From: Nocardiopsis xinjiangensis YIM 90004
GTDB lineage: Bacteria; Actinomycetota; Actinomycetes; Streptosporangiales; Streptosporangiaceae
NCBI RefSeq assembly: GCF_000341145.1
Contig: NZ_ANBE01000021.1
Location: 34,728-98,727 of the forward strand
Length of the DNA stretch: 64,000 nt
Direction of reading: 5' to 3'
The notes below the pieces were generated by a model that was not told the DNA's origin, did no database searches, and saw only the letters and a program-made list of their open reading frames with translations. The translations under genes were made by a program, and so were the position numbers. The first letter of the stretch is position 1, and the number at the start of each line of letters is the position of its first letter. Shown here in pieces: positions 1-9,109 of this stretch.

Positions 1-239
1 GTTCCCGGCAAGCCGGACTCGCGCGGATCGTCAAGGTGGCCGAGGTCCTGGACTTCGGGGAGGACGACGCGAAGAGAGCCGGAGCCATGCTGGGTGTCTC
101 GGGGACGTGCGACGTCGTTGAGGCCACCGTGGTCCATACGTCGATGCGAACGCGCTACGCGGTTGTCACATCCGACCCCGGCGACATCTCGGTCATCGGG
201 GATTCGCTGAACTACCGGGTCCCTCTGATCACGGTCTGA
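1..239 (+). CDS. C-terminal part of a PIN-domain (VapC-like) protein, 5' end outside window
   Basis: The reading frame is open from the left edge and stops at 237-239, so only the last 79 or so residues are visible. They fit the end of a PIN-domain nuclease: a helix rich in Ala/Leu, then a segment reading SGTCDVVEATV in which the Asp is a typical third acidic PIN residue, then VVTSDPGDI near the end, which matches the usual 'SDP.DI' motif of VapC-type RNases. PIN proteins normally cleave RNA and act as toxins with a cognate antitoxin encoded just upstream, which cannot be checked here. Family assignment is by motif only. Confidence 0.6.
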   Translation, partial: SRQAGLARIVKVAEVLDFGEDDAKRAGAMLGVSGTCDVVEATVVHTSMRTRYAVVTSDPGDISVIGDSLNYRVPLITV

Positions 240-249
240 CCGGGGTGGG

Positions 250-489
250 TCAGCGGTTCGGACGCTCGTGCTGCAGCCGTCGACTCACCCAGTACACGTT
301 CACGCACGCGGCCACGAACCCCGCGCCGAGCAGGATCCCCAGCCACATCTGATCGGTCAGCGCGAACGCCGCGATCGCCCCGATGAGCAGGACGAGTGCA
401 CCGAAGACGGCGAGCACTCTACGGAACCCCAGGGCGCTGGCGGGACGGTCCGAACTGCCGAGCGTACCCCTGAGTCTTCCTACACGCAT
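250..489 (-). CDS. Small two-helix integral membrane protein
   Basis: A 79-residue protein of unknown function. Two hydrophobic segments lie at about residues 26-44 (ALGFRR boundary, then a Val/Leu/Ile-rich stretch) and 49-66, with a basic C-terminus (RRLQHERPNR), so it is probably a small membrane protein with a basic tail. The ATG at 487-489 was chosen because an AAGGAG ribosome binding site sits about 8 bases upstream; the longer open frame reaching 660 has no such site and is a low-complexity Arg/Gly run. It stands alone between the PIN fragment and purL. Confidence 0.65.
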   Translation of the reverse strand: MRVGRLRGTLGSSDRPASALGFRRVLAVFGALVLLIGAIAAFALTDQMWLGILLGAGFVAACVNVYWVSRRLQHERPNR

Positions 490-719
490 GAACCGGCTCC
501 TTCCTCGACGACGGCCCTCTCTTGTTCTACCGGTGCCCTCGCGGCTGCTGCCCGCGACCCCGCCTGCAGCGGCCCTCTCCCGCCCCATACCCACCCGGAA
601 ACACCCGCCCACCGCCTGCGTCGTGAAACAGGGACCTTCCCGGTGCCGACACGTCCGCACACGACGAAGGGACGCCCCGTGAACGGGACGCCCCTGCCTG
701 GCGGGAGAACGGCGGGGGG

Positions 720-3014
720 TTACACGCCGCCCATGAGCGCGGGCAGCGCAGCCTCATAGGAGGACCGCAGGTCCGTGAGGGCGATCTCGAGCGTCCCGCC
801 CGGGTGCCCGACCGCCAGAGTGTCGCCACCGACCGTGCCCAGCTCCGTGACCGGAACGCCGTGCCGCTCGGCCAGCGCCCGCACCGCTGCGGCGTTCTCG
901 GCCGTGGCCTCCACCAGCGCACGTGCACCGGACTCGCTGAACAGCGCGGTGAACGCGTCGCCGTCCAGGTCCACACGCACACCCTTGCCGCCGCGCAGCG
1001 CCGACTCGGCCAGCGCCACAGCCAGACCGCCGTCGGACAGGTCGTGCGCGGACGCGGCCAAACCCTGCTCGGCGGCCTCGGCCAGCACCTCGCCCAGCGC
1101 GGCCTCCGCGGTCAGGTCCACCTGCGGCGGCAGCCCGCCCAGGTGGCCGTGCACGGTGTCGGCCCACGCCGAACCGGAGAACTCCGGACGGGTCGTGCCC
1201 AGCAGCAGCACCACCGCGTTGTCGGCCTCGAACCCGGACCGCAGGCGCTTGCGGACGTCATCGACCACACCGAGCACACCCACGACCGGGGTCGGGTTGA
1301 TCGGGTTCTGGCCGGTCTGGTTGTAGAAACTGACATTTCCGCCGGTCACCGGGGTTCCCAGGGTCCGGCAGGCGTCGGCCAGGCCACGGGCGGTCTCCGC
1401 GAACTGCCACATCACGCCCGGGTCCTCGGGGGAACCGAAGTTGAGGCAGTTGGTCACCGCCAGCGGGCGCGCGCCGGTGGCGGCCACGTTCCGGAAGGCC
1501 TCCGCGTACGCGAGCTGCGTGCCCGTGTACGGGTCCAGGCGCGTGTGGCGCCCGTTGCCGTCGGTCGCCAGCGCCACACCACGGTAGGAGTCGTCCGAGA
1601 CGCGGATCATGCCGGAGTCGTGCGGGGCGGACACGACCGTGTCACCGCGCACGTAACTGTCGTACTGCTGCGTCACCCACGTCGGGTCGCCCACCCCCGG
1701 GGCACCCAGCACCCGCAGCACCTGCTCGCGCAGCTCGCCGTCGCTCTCCGGGCGCGGGAGCCTCGCGGCGTCGTCGGCCTGGAGCGTGTCCTGCGACTCG
1801 GGGCGCTCGTAGGGCCGCTGGTAGACCGGGCCCTCGTCGGAGGCGGTACGCGGAGGCATGTCCACGATCGTCTCCCCGTGCCAGGTCATCACCAGGCGGC
1901 CGCCGCGCTCGGCCTCCTCCTCGGACACGTCGGTGACCTCGCCGATCTCCGCGGCGAGGATCCCCCACTTCTCGCAGATCGCGAGGAAGTCCTGCATCTT
2001 CCCCGGCTCCACGACCGCCATCATGCGCTCCTGCGACTCACTCATGAGGATCTCCTCGGGGGTGAGCCGGTGATCGCGCAGCGGCACGCGCTCCAACTGG
2101 ATGTCCATGCCGCCGGTCCCGCCCGCGGCCAGCTCGGTGGTCGCGCACGAGACCCCGGCCGCGCCGAGGTCCTGGATGCCGACGACGAGGTTCTTGCCGT
2201 ACAGCTCCAGGCTGCACTCGATGAGCAGCTTCTCCATGAACGGGTCGCCGACCTGCACGCTGGGACGCTTGGTGTGCGAGTCCTCGTCGAAATTGGCGCT
2301 GGCCAGTACCGAAGCGCCGCCGATCCCGTCCGGGCCGGTCGTGGCGCCGAACAGCACGACCTTGTTGCCAGGGCCGGGCGCCTCGGCGAGCTTGATGTCC
2401 TCGTGCCGCATGACCCCCACGCACAACGCGTTGACCAGCGGGTTCCCGAGATAGCCGGGGTCGAAGCCGAGCTCACCGCCGATGTTGGGCAGCCCGAGGC
2501 AGTTGCCGTAGGAGGAGATCCCGGAGACGACCCCGGGCAGGACCCGCTTCGTGTCGTCGGCGTCGGGCGGGCCGAAGCGCAGCGCATCCATGACGGCGAC
2601 CGGGCGTGCGCCCATCGTCAGGATGTCGCGGACGATGCCGCCCACACCCGTGGCCGCGCCCTGGTGCGGCTCCACGTAGGAGGGGCTGTTGTGCGACTCG
2701 ATCTTGAACGTCACGGCGCGGCCGTCCCCGACGTCGACCACACCCGCGTTCTCGCCCATGCCCACGAGCAGGGCGTCGCTCTCGGGCGCCTTCTCCCCGA
2801 ACTGGCGCAGGTGCACCTTGGAGGACTTGTAGGAGCAGTGCTCGCTCCACATCACCGAGTAGATGGCCAGTTCGGCTGCGGTGGGGCGGCGGCCCAGAAT
2901 CTCGCGGACCCGCGCGTACTCGTCATCGGCCATACCGAGCTCGGCATAGGGCTGCGGCGTGTCCGGCTGGTCGAGCGCCGCGGAGACGGTGTCGGGACCG
3001 GGTACTTCAGACAT
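720..3014 (-). CDS. purL: Phosphoribosylformylglycinamidine synthase subunit PurL
   Basis: This is the ATP-dependent synthetase subunit of FGAM synthase, step 4 of de novo purine synthesis. With PurQ supplying ammonia and PurS bridging, it converts FGAR to FGAM. At 764 residues it has the size of the small PurL form, without a fused glutaminase domain. Two AIRS-type halves are visible: an N-terminal region with [10 protein letters not shown] and the [13 protein letters not shown]-binding region, and a C-terminal half with the [11 protein letters not shown] and [11 protein letters not shown] motifs. The ATG at 3012-3014 starts the conserved sequence; the upstream extension is non-conserved. 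It lies 91 bases downstream of a membrane-anchored protein gene rather than directly after purQ, which is unusual. Confidence 0.97.
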   Translation of the reverse strand: MSEVPGPDTVSAALDQPDTPQPYAELGMADDEYARVREILGRRPTAAELAIYSVMWSEHCSYKSSKVHLRQFGEKAPESDALLVGMGENAGVVDVGDGRAVTFKIESHNSPSYVEPHQGAATGVGGIVRDILTMGARPVAVMDALRFGPPDADDTKRVLPGVVSGISSYGNCLGLPNIGGELGFDPGYLGNPLVNALCVGVMRHEDIKLAEAPGPGNKVVLFGATTGPDGIGGASVLASANFDEDSHTKRPSVQVGDPFMEKLLIECSLELYGKNLVVGIQDLGAAGVSCATTELAAGGTGGMDIQLERVPLRDHRLTPEEILMSESQERMMAVVEPGKMQDFLAICEKWGILAAEIGEVTDVSEEEAERGGRLVMTWHGETIVDMPPRTASDEGPVYQRPYERPESQDTLQADDAARLPRPESDGELREQVLRVLGAPGVGDPTWVTQQYDSYVRGDTVVSAPHDSGMIRVSDDSYRGVALATDGNGRHTRLDPYTGTQLAYAEAFRNVAATGARPLAVTNCLNFGSPEDPGVMWQFAETARGLADACRTLGTPVTGGNVSFYNQTGQNPINPTPVVGVLGVVDDVRKRLRSGFEADNAVVLLLGTTRPEFSGSAWADTVHGHLGGLPPQVDLTAEAALGEVLAEAAEQGLAASAHDLSDGGLAVALAESALRGGKGVRVDLDGDAFTALFSESGARALVEATAENAAAVRALAERHGVPVTELGTVGGDTLAVGHPGGTLEIALTDLRSSYEAALPALMGGV

Positions 3015-3105
3015 ACGTCGTTCCGTTCGGAGTGTGCGGTTGTGAACCGGGCCGTGCCGCCCACCCGGCCGGCACAGAGGGCGCTCCGGCCGGGGGAGGC
3101 GCGGA

Positions 3106-3642
3106 TCAGTTGGCGGGCGGGTTGGCGTTGCCGAGCATGAGGACGGCGACGGCACCGTCGGACCCGTGCTCGGTGGCGTCGGCGACCATGACCTCGCCGT
3201 CGGTCATGATGGTCTCGCTCTGGGGAACGTCGGAAGGCTCCTCGGCGCCCTGGGGAAGGAGCTGGCCCCAGTCCTGCCCCCGCAGCTGGTCGTAGACCGC
3301 CTCGACGGCCTCGTCGGAGGAGACGTCGGTGTCCTCGTCGGTGCCCATGACCGAGACGATCCGGACGCACTCGGCCGGGTTGCACTCGACGTCGTCGTCC
3401 TCGGAGGAGTACTCCAGCCCGTCCGGGGCCTGGCCGAGCGTGCCGGCCTCCGGTGCCTCGAGGGGATCGGTCTGTTCACCCTCGCCGCCACCACCCGGCT
3501 GTCCTTGTCCAGGGGCGGGGCCGGTCTGCGCGACGGTGGACATCGACCGCACGAGCCCGATCCCCCCGGAGACCACGAGTCCGACGATGACCAGCCCGGC
3601 CAGGATGAACATCGTTCTTCGGGATCGCAGCAGCGCCATCAT
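3106..3642 (-). CDS. Membrane-anchored protein of unknown function between purQ and purL
   Basis: A 178-residue protein with a short basic N-terminus, one strong transmembrane helix at about residues 11-31 and then an acidic, Gly/Pro/Gln-rich linker and a globular C-terminal part. The orientation should place the C-terminal part outside the membrane. Two Cys (around residues 87 and 91, CNPAEC) could form a disulfide outside. Either of two adjacent ATG codons (3640-3642, 3637-3639) may start it; no strong ribosome binding site is seen. It is co-oriented with purQ and purL and may be in their transcript, but nothing suggests a purine role. I do not recognise the family. Confidence 0.7.
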   Translation of the reverse strand: MMALLRSRRTMFILAGLVIVGLVVSGGIGLVRSMSTVAQTGPAPGQGQPGGGGEGEQTDPLEAPEAGTLGQAPDGLEYSSEDDDVECNPAECVRIVSVMGTDEDTDVSSDEAVEAVYDQLRGQDWGQLLPQGAEEPSDVPQSETIMTDGEVMVADATEHGSDGAVAVLMLGNANPPAN

Positions 3643-3741
3643 CGACAGGATCGTCCCCCAGGTCGTTCGTGTTCGGCGGCTAAGGAGTGTTTTTCAGAAG
3701 GCTCTCGCAGCAGCGGGCCCGCAATGATGCAGAAAACACGA

Positions 3742-4437
3742 CTAGGCCGGTTCGGGCGTGCGGGAACCCAGGTGGGTCAGGATGGAGGCGAAGAAGCCCA
3801 GCCCGTCGGTGGAAGGACCGGTGAGCGCCTCGACGGCGTGCTCGGGGTGGGGCATGAGCCCGACGATGTTGCCGTGCTCGTTGCTCAGCCCGGCGATACC
3901 GCGGTAGGAACCGTTCGGGTCCTCGCCGACGTAGCGGGCCAGGACCCGCCCTTCGGCCTCCAGGTGGTCGAGGGTCTCCTCGGAGGCGACGTAGCACCCC
4001 TCACCGCTCTTGAGGACCACGAGGATCTCCTGGCCCTCGGTGTAACCACCGGTCCAGGCGGTACGGGTGTTCTCCACCCGCAGGACCTGGTCGCGGTTGA
4101 CGAAACGCAGCGAGGCGTTGCGGGTCAGCGCTCCGGGCAGCAGTTGGCTCTCGGCCAGGATCTGGAACCCGTTGCAGATACCCAGCACCGGCAGCGCACC
4201 CGAGCGGGCGGCGGGCACGAGCTCGCCCATGAGGGGAGCGAACCGGGCGATGGCCCCGCAGCGCAGGTAGTCGCCGTAGGAGAAGCCACCGGGCAGGACG
4301 ACCGCGTCCACACCCTTGAGGTCGGCGTCGTCGTGCCACAGCGGTACGGGGTCGGCCCCCGCCAGTGCGACGGCACGCGCCGCGTCCTTGTCGTCGAGGG
4401 AACCTGGGAAGGTGACGACGCCCACGCGGGCTGTCAT
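3742..4437 (-). CDS. purQ: Phosphoribosylformylglycinamidine synthase glutaminase subunit PurQ
   Basis: A class I glutamine amidotransferase that releases ammonia from glutamine for PurL in FGAM synthesis. The 231-residue protein has the nucleophile Cys88 in VLGICNGFQ, the oxyanion segment [12 protein letters not shown] at 48-59, and the catalytic His/Glu in MPHPEHAVE near residue 205. The ATG at 4435-4437 is preceded by CCGGAG at good spacing; a GTG two codons earlier lies too close to that site. It is separated from purL by a membrane protein gene and from purS by an ATPase gene, whereas these three are normally adjacent. Confidence 0.97.
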   Translation of the reverse strand: MTARVGVVTFPGSLDDKDAARAVALAGADPVPLWHDDADLKGVDAVVLPGGFSYGDYLRCGAIARFAPLMGELVPAARSGALPVLGICNGFQILAESQLLPGALTRNASLRFVNRDQVLRVENTRTAWTGGYTEGQEILVVLKSGEGCYVASEETLDHLEAEGRVLARYVGEDPNGSYRGIAGLSNEHGNIVGLMPHPEHAVEALTGPSTDGLGFFASILTHLGSRTPEPA

Positions 4438-4708
4438 GTGCACACTCCGGAAAAGTCGTTCGGCGAGGGGTCGGTCCGGCTCGGAAGGTCTCGCGGTGGA
4501 GCCTCCCCGCCCACGTCACGCGGCGGACGGTGCCTTCGACTGCAGCGTACCCGTTCGCCTGTGCTCGAGTACGGGGAAGACCGCTCCGCAAGCACCCCGG
4601 TCTGTGTGATCGTCCCGATCCCGCAGGGCGGATCGGGGGCCGGGGTGTGGATCCCGACAGGAACACGGCCCGCGCCATGGTGTGCGTCACACGTGTGCCC
4701 CGGCCGGG

Positions 4709-5182
4709 TCAGAGGAGGGCGTAACGGCTGGTGCGCTCGGGCGGGGGCGACTCCAGCGGGCGGTCGCAGGCGGTCCGGCGCTTGCGCAGCACCACCATGG
4801 TGCGCGGTTCGTCCTGGAAGGCGACCTCGTCCATGAGGTACCGCATCAGAACGATGCCCCTGCCCGATTCCGATTCCGGACTCGGTAGGGGCACGGTCTC
4901 GTTGGTGAAACGTTCGGCCAGACGGGTGCCGTCCGGCGCTCTGCCGGTGTGGGAGACCCGGACCTCGCACCACCGGGGCCCCATCTCGGCCTCCACCGTG
5001 TAGTCGGGGGCGGGGCCTCCGTGCTCGACGGCGTTGGCCCCGGCTTCGGAGGCCGCGAGGAGGATGTCGTCGACACACCCGCGGCACAGGCCCCCGCGGC
5101 CGAGAAGGGTGTCGAGGATGTCGCGTACCACGGCCACCGTGTACGCCTGTCGGGGGAGCGTGATCGAGAAACCGGCGTCCAT
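4709..5182 (-). CDS. Histidine-kinase-like ATPase, anti-sigma/RsbW type
   Basis: A 157-residue protein of the HATPase_c_2 group, which holds SpoIIAB/RsbW-like anti-sigma kinases and many actinomycete regulators. The N box reads DDILLAASEAGANAVEHG (about residues 39-56) with the Glu and Asn that bind Mg-ATP. The G2-type lid motif SGRGIVLMRYLMDEV lies near 106-120. A Cys pair (CRGC, about 33-36) precedes the N box and is not a general family feature. The ATG at 5180-5182 follows AGAGGTG. It probably binds or phosphorylates an unseen antagonist or sigma partner, since no STAS-domain or sigma gene is adjacent. It lies between purS and purQ, downstream of a terminator. Confidence 0.85.
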   Translation of the reverse strand: MDAGFSITLPRQAYTVAVVRDILDTLLGRGGLCRGCVDDILLAASEAGANAVEHGGPAPDYTVEAEMGPRWCEVRVSHTGRAPDGTRLAERFTNETVPLPSPESESGRGIVLMRYLMDEVAFQDEPRTMVVLRKRRTACDRPLESPPPERTSRYALL

Positions 5183-5263
5183 GCGTCCACCTCTCGTGCT
5201 CCTGGTCGGTCAGGTGCTCGACACGTATGGAGACGTTCCCGACCCCTCGTGAGTAAAACGAAG

Positions 5264-5287
5264 GGCCGTGCCCTGCAGGGCACGGCC
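5264..5287 (-). terminator. Perfect 24-bp palindrome with T run after purS
   Basis: The sequence GGCCGTGCCC TGCAGGGCACGGCC forms an uninterrupted hairpin. Read on the minus strand it is followed by CTTCGTTTTAC, giving a T tract. It lies 108 bases beyond the purS stop and upstream of the ATPase gene, so it should end the purS transcript before the ATPase-purQ block. Confidence 0.75.
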
Positions 5288-5395
5288 GTCCGGTGATCGG
5301 ACACATCCGGCACTCATGACGCTCCGGTACCGGTTCGTGCGGGTTTCGGCCCGGTCGCCAGTGGAAAGCCCGCTGCTCGTCGTGCCGGGTGCGGG

Positions 5396-5641
5396 TCAGG
5401 AGGCGGGGCGGACCTCGAACTCCTCGATGACGGTGTTGGCGAGCAGGGTCTCGGCCATCCGGCGCACCTCGGCGTAGGCGGCGTCGTCGAGCTCACCGTC
5501 AATCTCGACCTCGAAGCGTTTGCCCTGGCGGACCTGCTCCACACCCTCGAAGCCCAGCCGGGAACCGGCCGCGGCGATCGCCTGGCCCTGGGGGTCCAGG
5601 ATCTCCGGCTTGAGCATGACGTCCACAACGACGCGGGCCAT
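5396..5641 (-). CDS. purS: Phosphoribosylformylglycinamidine synthase subunit PurS
   Basis: The small structural subunit that bridges PurL and PurQ in bacterial FGAM synthase. It has 81 residues, the usual size. The N-terminal VVVDVMLKPEILDPQG and the GKRFEVEIDGE strand are typical, and the C-terminal end reads TVIEEFEVRP. The ATG at 5639-5641 follows GGAGG at 5 bases' spacing. It is the first of the local pur genes on this strand but is followed by a strong hairpin instead of purQ. Confidence 0.95.
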   Translation of the reverse strand: MARVVVDVMLKPEILDPQGQAIAAAGSRLGFEGVEQVRQGKRFEVEIDGELDDAAYAEVRRMAETLLANTVIEEFEVRPAS

Positions 5642-5944
5642 TGGGTCCTCCACAGGAAGAAGTCGACGGGTGTGCCCCCCAGAGCCGCCGGGAATGACGG
5701 GGCCTCCAAGAACCCTCTCGGAAGGGGGCGACGCCAGAGTACGGCACGGGGCAGCGGCCCCGGGCGCTGGAGAGGGGGTCCTGACCAGCGGTTGACCAGC
5801 CGACGCGCCGAGGTTTTACTCGCGCTGGAACCGTCTTCTGGAGGCCAGTGACCCGTCTCACCATCATTGGTGTCATCATTGGAAGCATCACATGGCGTCT
5901 AACAGAGTGGAAGAGATCGTCCGCGGTCGTCCTGAGGGGGAATC
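5642..5944. other. Divergent intergenic region between purS and sigR
   Basis: About 300 bases with no gene. It must carry the divergent promoters of purS (minus) and the sigma factor gene (plus). I see no convincing operator. GGAAC at about 5829 and GGAAG at about 5880 lack a GTT at the spacing expected for a SigR autoregulated promoter. Confidence 0.5.
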
Positions 5945-6574
5945 TTGACGACTATCGAAATGGACCAGACTCCCACGACCGGTGAGGCACGCGAGGAGCG
6001 CGCCGGCCACCAGAAGGAACAGACGCTCGACTTCGCCGACGCGGTCACGCCGTTCGCCGACCAGCTCTATCCCACGGCCCTGCGGATGACCCGTAACCCG
6101 GCCGACGCAGAAGACCTCGTCCAGGAGACGTTCACCAAGGCCTTCGCCAATTTCCATCAGTTCCGTGCCGGCACGAACCTGCGCGCCTGGCTGTACCGGA
6201 TCCTGACCAACACCTTCATCAACAGCTACCGCAAGAAGCAGCGCGAGCCGCGCCAGGAGACCACCGACGAGATCAAGGACTGGCAGCTCGCCGCCGCAGC
6301 GACACACAGCTCCTCGGGGATGCGCTCCGCCGAGACCGAGGTGCTGGACCACCTGCCCGACAGCGACATCAAGCGGGCTCTGGCCCGGCTGCCGGAGGAC
6401 TTCCAAGAGGTCATCTACCTCGTCGACATCGAGGGTTACGCCTACAAGGAGGTCGCCGAGCGCATGGACACGCCGCTGGGCACCGTGATGTCGCGTCTGC
6501 ACCGTGCCCGCCGCCAGCTGCGCGAGATGCTCGCCGACTACGGACGCGAGCGCGGGATGCGCGTGCCCGGCTGA
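5945..6574 (+). CDS. sigR: ECF RNA polymerase sigma factor of the SigR/SigH (RpoE) type
   Basis: A 209-residue sigma-70 family factor resembling actinomycete SigR, which directs the disulfide-stress regulon. Region 2 spans about residues 45-110, with [19 protein letters not shown] and the promoter-melting segment [20 protein letters not shown]. Region 4 spans about 145-205, with [26 protein letters not shown]. The TTG at 5945 is favoured because GAGGGGG lies 4-5 bases before it; an ATG at 5960 would be 19 bases away. SigR genes are normally followed by rsrA, the zinc-containing anti-sigma gene. Here the next 400 bases contain no such gene, so control must come from elsewhere or be lost. Confidence 0.9.
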   Translation: MTTIEMDQTPTTGEAREERAGHQKEQTLDFADAVTPFADQLYPTALRMTRNPADAEDLVQETFTKAFANFHQFRAGTNLRAWLYRILTNTFINSYRKKQREPRQETTDEIKDWQLAAAATHSSSGMRSAETEVLDHLPDSDIKRALARLPEDFQEVIYLVDIEGYAYKEVAERMDTPLGTVMSRLHRARRQLREMLADYGRERGMRVPG

Positions 6575-6978
6575 GGCGGCTTCCGAGCGCGGTGGGAGCG
6601 CTCCGTGTTCCCGGCAGCCCCTCGTGACGATCCCCAGTGCGATCAGTCCGGCCTCCCGCGGTGGCCGGGCCGCCCTGTGCCACGGCCTTCGTGGCGGCCC
6701 CGATGCCGTGGCCGCCGCTCCTCCCGACAAGCGGCCACAAAGTCCTCGGAAGACCTTGTAAGCCCTAGGAAGCCCTGCTATCGAGGCCCTCGAAGCTTCT
6801 TGGATCATGGTGACCGGACGGAAAAGGTGGCGTCCGGGTCTTGCGCTCTCCATGGTGAGTTCTGTCACGATATGGGGAGGGCTGTCCGCTGTGCCCACAC
6901 CCCGGGTGCGATGCGGACCTTGATCCGGCCGATCGGCGCCACCCGCGCGAATTCGGCCCCGAGAACCCGAGGAGCAAC
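6575..6978 (+). other. 404-bp gap between sigR and the dehydrogenase operon
   Basis: No credible gene on either strand. In particular no frame shows the H-x3-C-x2-C pattern of an RsrA-like anti-sigma factor. The stretch should hold the sigR terminator and the promoter of the following E1 alpha gene; neither is clear-cut by eye. Confidence 0.5.
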
Positions 6979-8094
6979 GTGTCGGACACCACCGCGCACG
7001 AGGAACCGGAGCTCATCCAGCTCCTGACACCCGAAGGTGAGCTCACGGGCCACCCTGATTACCCCTTGGAGATCAGCGCGGACGAGGTCCGCGCTCTGTA
7101 CCGGGACCTGGTCCTGGTCCGCCGCGTCGACAGCGAGGCGGTGTCCCTGCAACGCCAGGGCGAACTGGGCCTCTGGGCCTCCCTGCTCGGCCAGGAAGCC
7201 GCACAGATCGGCTCCGCGCGTGCGCTCACCGACCGCGACATGGCGTTCCCGTCCTACCGCGAACACGGCGTCGCCTGGTGCCGGGGCATCGAACCCGAGG
7301 AACTGCTCGGCATGTTCCGCGGCGTCACCAACGGCGGCTGGGACCCCCACGAACACGGGCTCCACCTGTACACCATCGTCATCGGCAGCCAGGCCCTGCA
7401 CGCGACCGGCTACGCGATGGGCATCCAGCGCGACGGCGCCGTCGGCGAGGACGGCAGTGCCGTGATCGCCTACTTCGGTGACGGAGCCACCAGCCAGGGC
7501 GACACCAACGAGGCGTTCAACTTCGCCGCCGTCGACAACGCGCCGGTCGTCTTCTTCTGCCAGAACAACCAGTGGGCGATCTCCGAGCCCCAGGGCCGGC
7601 AGTCCCGCGCCCCCATCTACCGCCGCGCCGCCGGTTACGGCTTCCCCGGCATGCGCGTGGACGGCAACGACGTCCTGGCCTGCCTGGCCGTGACCCGTGC
7701 CGCGCTCACCAACGCCCGCGAGGGCAACGGGCCCACCCTGGTGGAGGCCTTCACCTACCGCATGGGCGCCCATACCACCAACGACGACCCCAGCCGCTAC
7801 CGCGCCTCCGCCGAGCTCGACGAGTGGAAGGCCAAGGACCCCATCCTGCGGGTCCGGCGCTACTTGGAGAACAACGGCCTGGCCGACGACGCGTTCTTCG
7901 CCTCCGTGGACGAGGAGGCCGAGCGGATCGGCGAGCAGGTGCGCACCCAGTGCCGAGCCCTGCCCGACCCCGAACCGCTCGAGATCTTCGACGAGGTCTA
8001 CGCCGAACCCAACGTCCACATCGACCAGCAGCGGTCCGAATTCGCGGAGTACCTGGCCTCGTTCGAGGGTGCCGGGGCGGAAGGGGGCCGGTAG
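6979..8094 (+). CDS. pdhA: 2-oxoacid dehydrogenase E1 component, alpha subunit
   Basis: The thiamine-diphosphate-dependent E1 alpha subunit of a pyruvate or branched-chain 2-oxoacid dehydrogenase complex. It decarboxylates the oxoacid and passes the acyl group to lipoyl-E2. The 371-residue protein shows the ThDP/Mg signature from GDGATSQGD (167-175) to CQNNQWA (194-200), and the MAFPSYREHG active-site segment near 88-97. The GTG at 6979-6981 follows GAGGAG. It is the first gene of a three-gene operon, with 3 bases before E1 beta. Actinomycetes usually use AceE for pyruvate, so branched-chain acids are a likely substrate; sequence alone does not settle it. Confidence 0.92.
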   Translation: MSDTTAHEEPELIQLLTPEGELTGHPDYPLEISADEVRALYRDLVLVRRVDSEAVSLQRQGELGLWASLLGQEAAQIGSARALTDRDMAFPSYREHGVAWCRGIEPEELLGMFRGVTNGGWDPHEHGLHLYTIVIGSQALHATGYAMGIQRDGAVGEDGSAVIAYFGDGATSQGDTNEAFNFAAVDNAPVVFFCQNNQWAISEPQGRQSRAPIYRRAAGYGFPGMRVDGNDVLACLAVTRAALTNAREGNGPTLVEAFTYRMGAHTTNDDPSRYRASAELDEWKAKDPILRVRRYLENNGLADDAFFASVDEEAERIGEQVRTQCRALPDPEPLEIFDEVYAEPNVHIDQQRSEFAEYLASFEGAGAEGGR

Positions 8095-8097
8095 GCC

Positions 8098-9078
8098 ATG
8101 ACGAGCAAACTCACCATCAGCAAGGCCATCAACGCCGGCCTGCGCGCCGCCATGGAGCACGACCCCAAGGTCTTGGTCATGGGCGAGGACGTCGGCCGCC
8201 TCGGCGGGGTCTTCCGCGTCACCGACGGCTTGCACAAGGACTTCGGCGCCGACCGGGTCATCGACACCCCGCTGGCCGAGTCCGGCATCGTCGGCACCGC
8301 GATCGGCATGGCCCTGCGCGGCTACCGTCCGGTCGTGGAGATCCAGTTCGACGGGTTCTTCTTCCCGGCCACCAACCAGACCTTCACCCAGCTCGCGAAG
8401 ATGCGCCGCCGCTCCGCCGGCAAGCTCAGCGTGCCGCTGGTCATACGCATCCCCTACGGCGGCGGCATCGGCGCCGTGGAGCACCACAGCGAGTCCCCCG
8501 AGGCCTACTTCACGCACACCCCGGGTCTGCGCGTCATGACGATCGCCAACCCCGAGGACGCCTACTGGGGCATCCAACAGGCGATCCGCAGCGAGGACCC
8601 GGTCATCTTCCTCGAACCCAAGCGCCGCTACTACGAGAAGGCCGAGGTCGACACCGGCACCGCCTTCGACGACGCCCTCTCCATGGGGGCGGCCCGCATC
8701 GCCCGCCCGGGCACCGACGCGACCCTGCTCGCCTACGGGCCCATGATCAAGACCGCCCTGCAGGCCGCCGAGGCCGACACCGACCACTCGCTGGAGGTGA
8801 TCGACCTCCGCTCGCTCGCGCCGGTCGACTACCCCACGATCGTGGAGTCGGTGAAGCGCACCGGCCGATTGGTCCTCACCCACGAGGCCACCCTCACCGG
8901 CGGCCCCGGAGCGGAGATCGCCGCACGTGTCACCGAGGAGTGCTTCTACCACCTGGAATCGCCCGTCATCCGCGTCACCGCGTTCGACACCCCGTACCCG
9001 CAGTCGCGTCTGGAGGAGCACTACCTTCCGGATCTTGACCGCGTTCTGGACGGTGTGGACCGCGCGTTCGCGTACTAG
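8098..9078 (+). CDS. pdhB: 2-oxoacid dehydrogenase E1 component, beta subunit
   Basis: The beta subunit completing the heterotetrameric E1. It has 326 residues, normal for the family. The N-terminal pyrimidine-binding domain carries VMGEDVGRLGGVFRVTDGL (about 23-42) with the catalytic-type Glu, then PLAESGIVGTAIGMA and QFDGFFFPA. The C-terminal transketolase-like domain carries LEVIDLRSLAPVDY and VLTHEATLTGG. It starts 3 bases after the alpha subunit stop and is surely co-translated with it. It may act with pyruvate or with branched-chain oxoacids, as for the alpha subunit. Confidence 0.93.
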   Translation: MTSKLTISKAINAGLRAAMEHDPKVLVMGEDVGRLGGVFRVTDGLHKDFGADRVIDTPLAESGIVGTAIGMALRGYRPVVEIQFDGFFFPATNQTFTQLAKMRRRSAGKLSVPLVIRIPYGGGIGAVEHHSESPEAYFTHTPGLRVMTIANPEDAYWGIQQAIRSEDPVIFLEPKRRYYEKAEVDTGTAFDDALSMGAARIARPGTDATLLAYGPMIKTALQAAEADTDHSLEVIDLRSLAPVDYPTIVESVKRTGRLVLTHEATLTGGPGAEIAARVTEECFYHLESPVIRVTAFDTPYPQSRLEEHYLPDLDRVLDGVDRAFAY

Positions 9079-9109
9079 ACGGCGAGGCAGACAGGGGAAG
9101 ACAGAGGAC

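Noticed and set aside
669-694. Repeated GGGACGCCCC after purL
   Set aside because: It is a short direct repeat, not a hairpin; no function can be supported.
804-3140. Very long open frame (778 codons) on the plus strand opposite purL
   Set aside because: Shadow frame created by high GC; His/Arg/Gly-rich composition and complete overlap with an unmistakable purL.
5780-5944. Possible SigR-type autoregulated promoter (GGAAT-N18-GTT) before sigR
   Set aside because: GGAAC and GGAAG occur but without GTT at 18-19 bases, so the match is not convincing.
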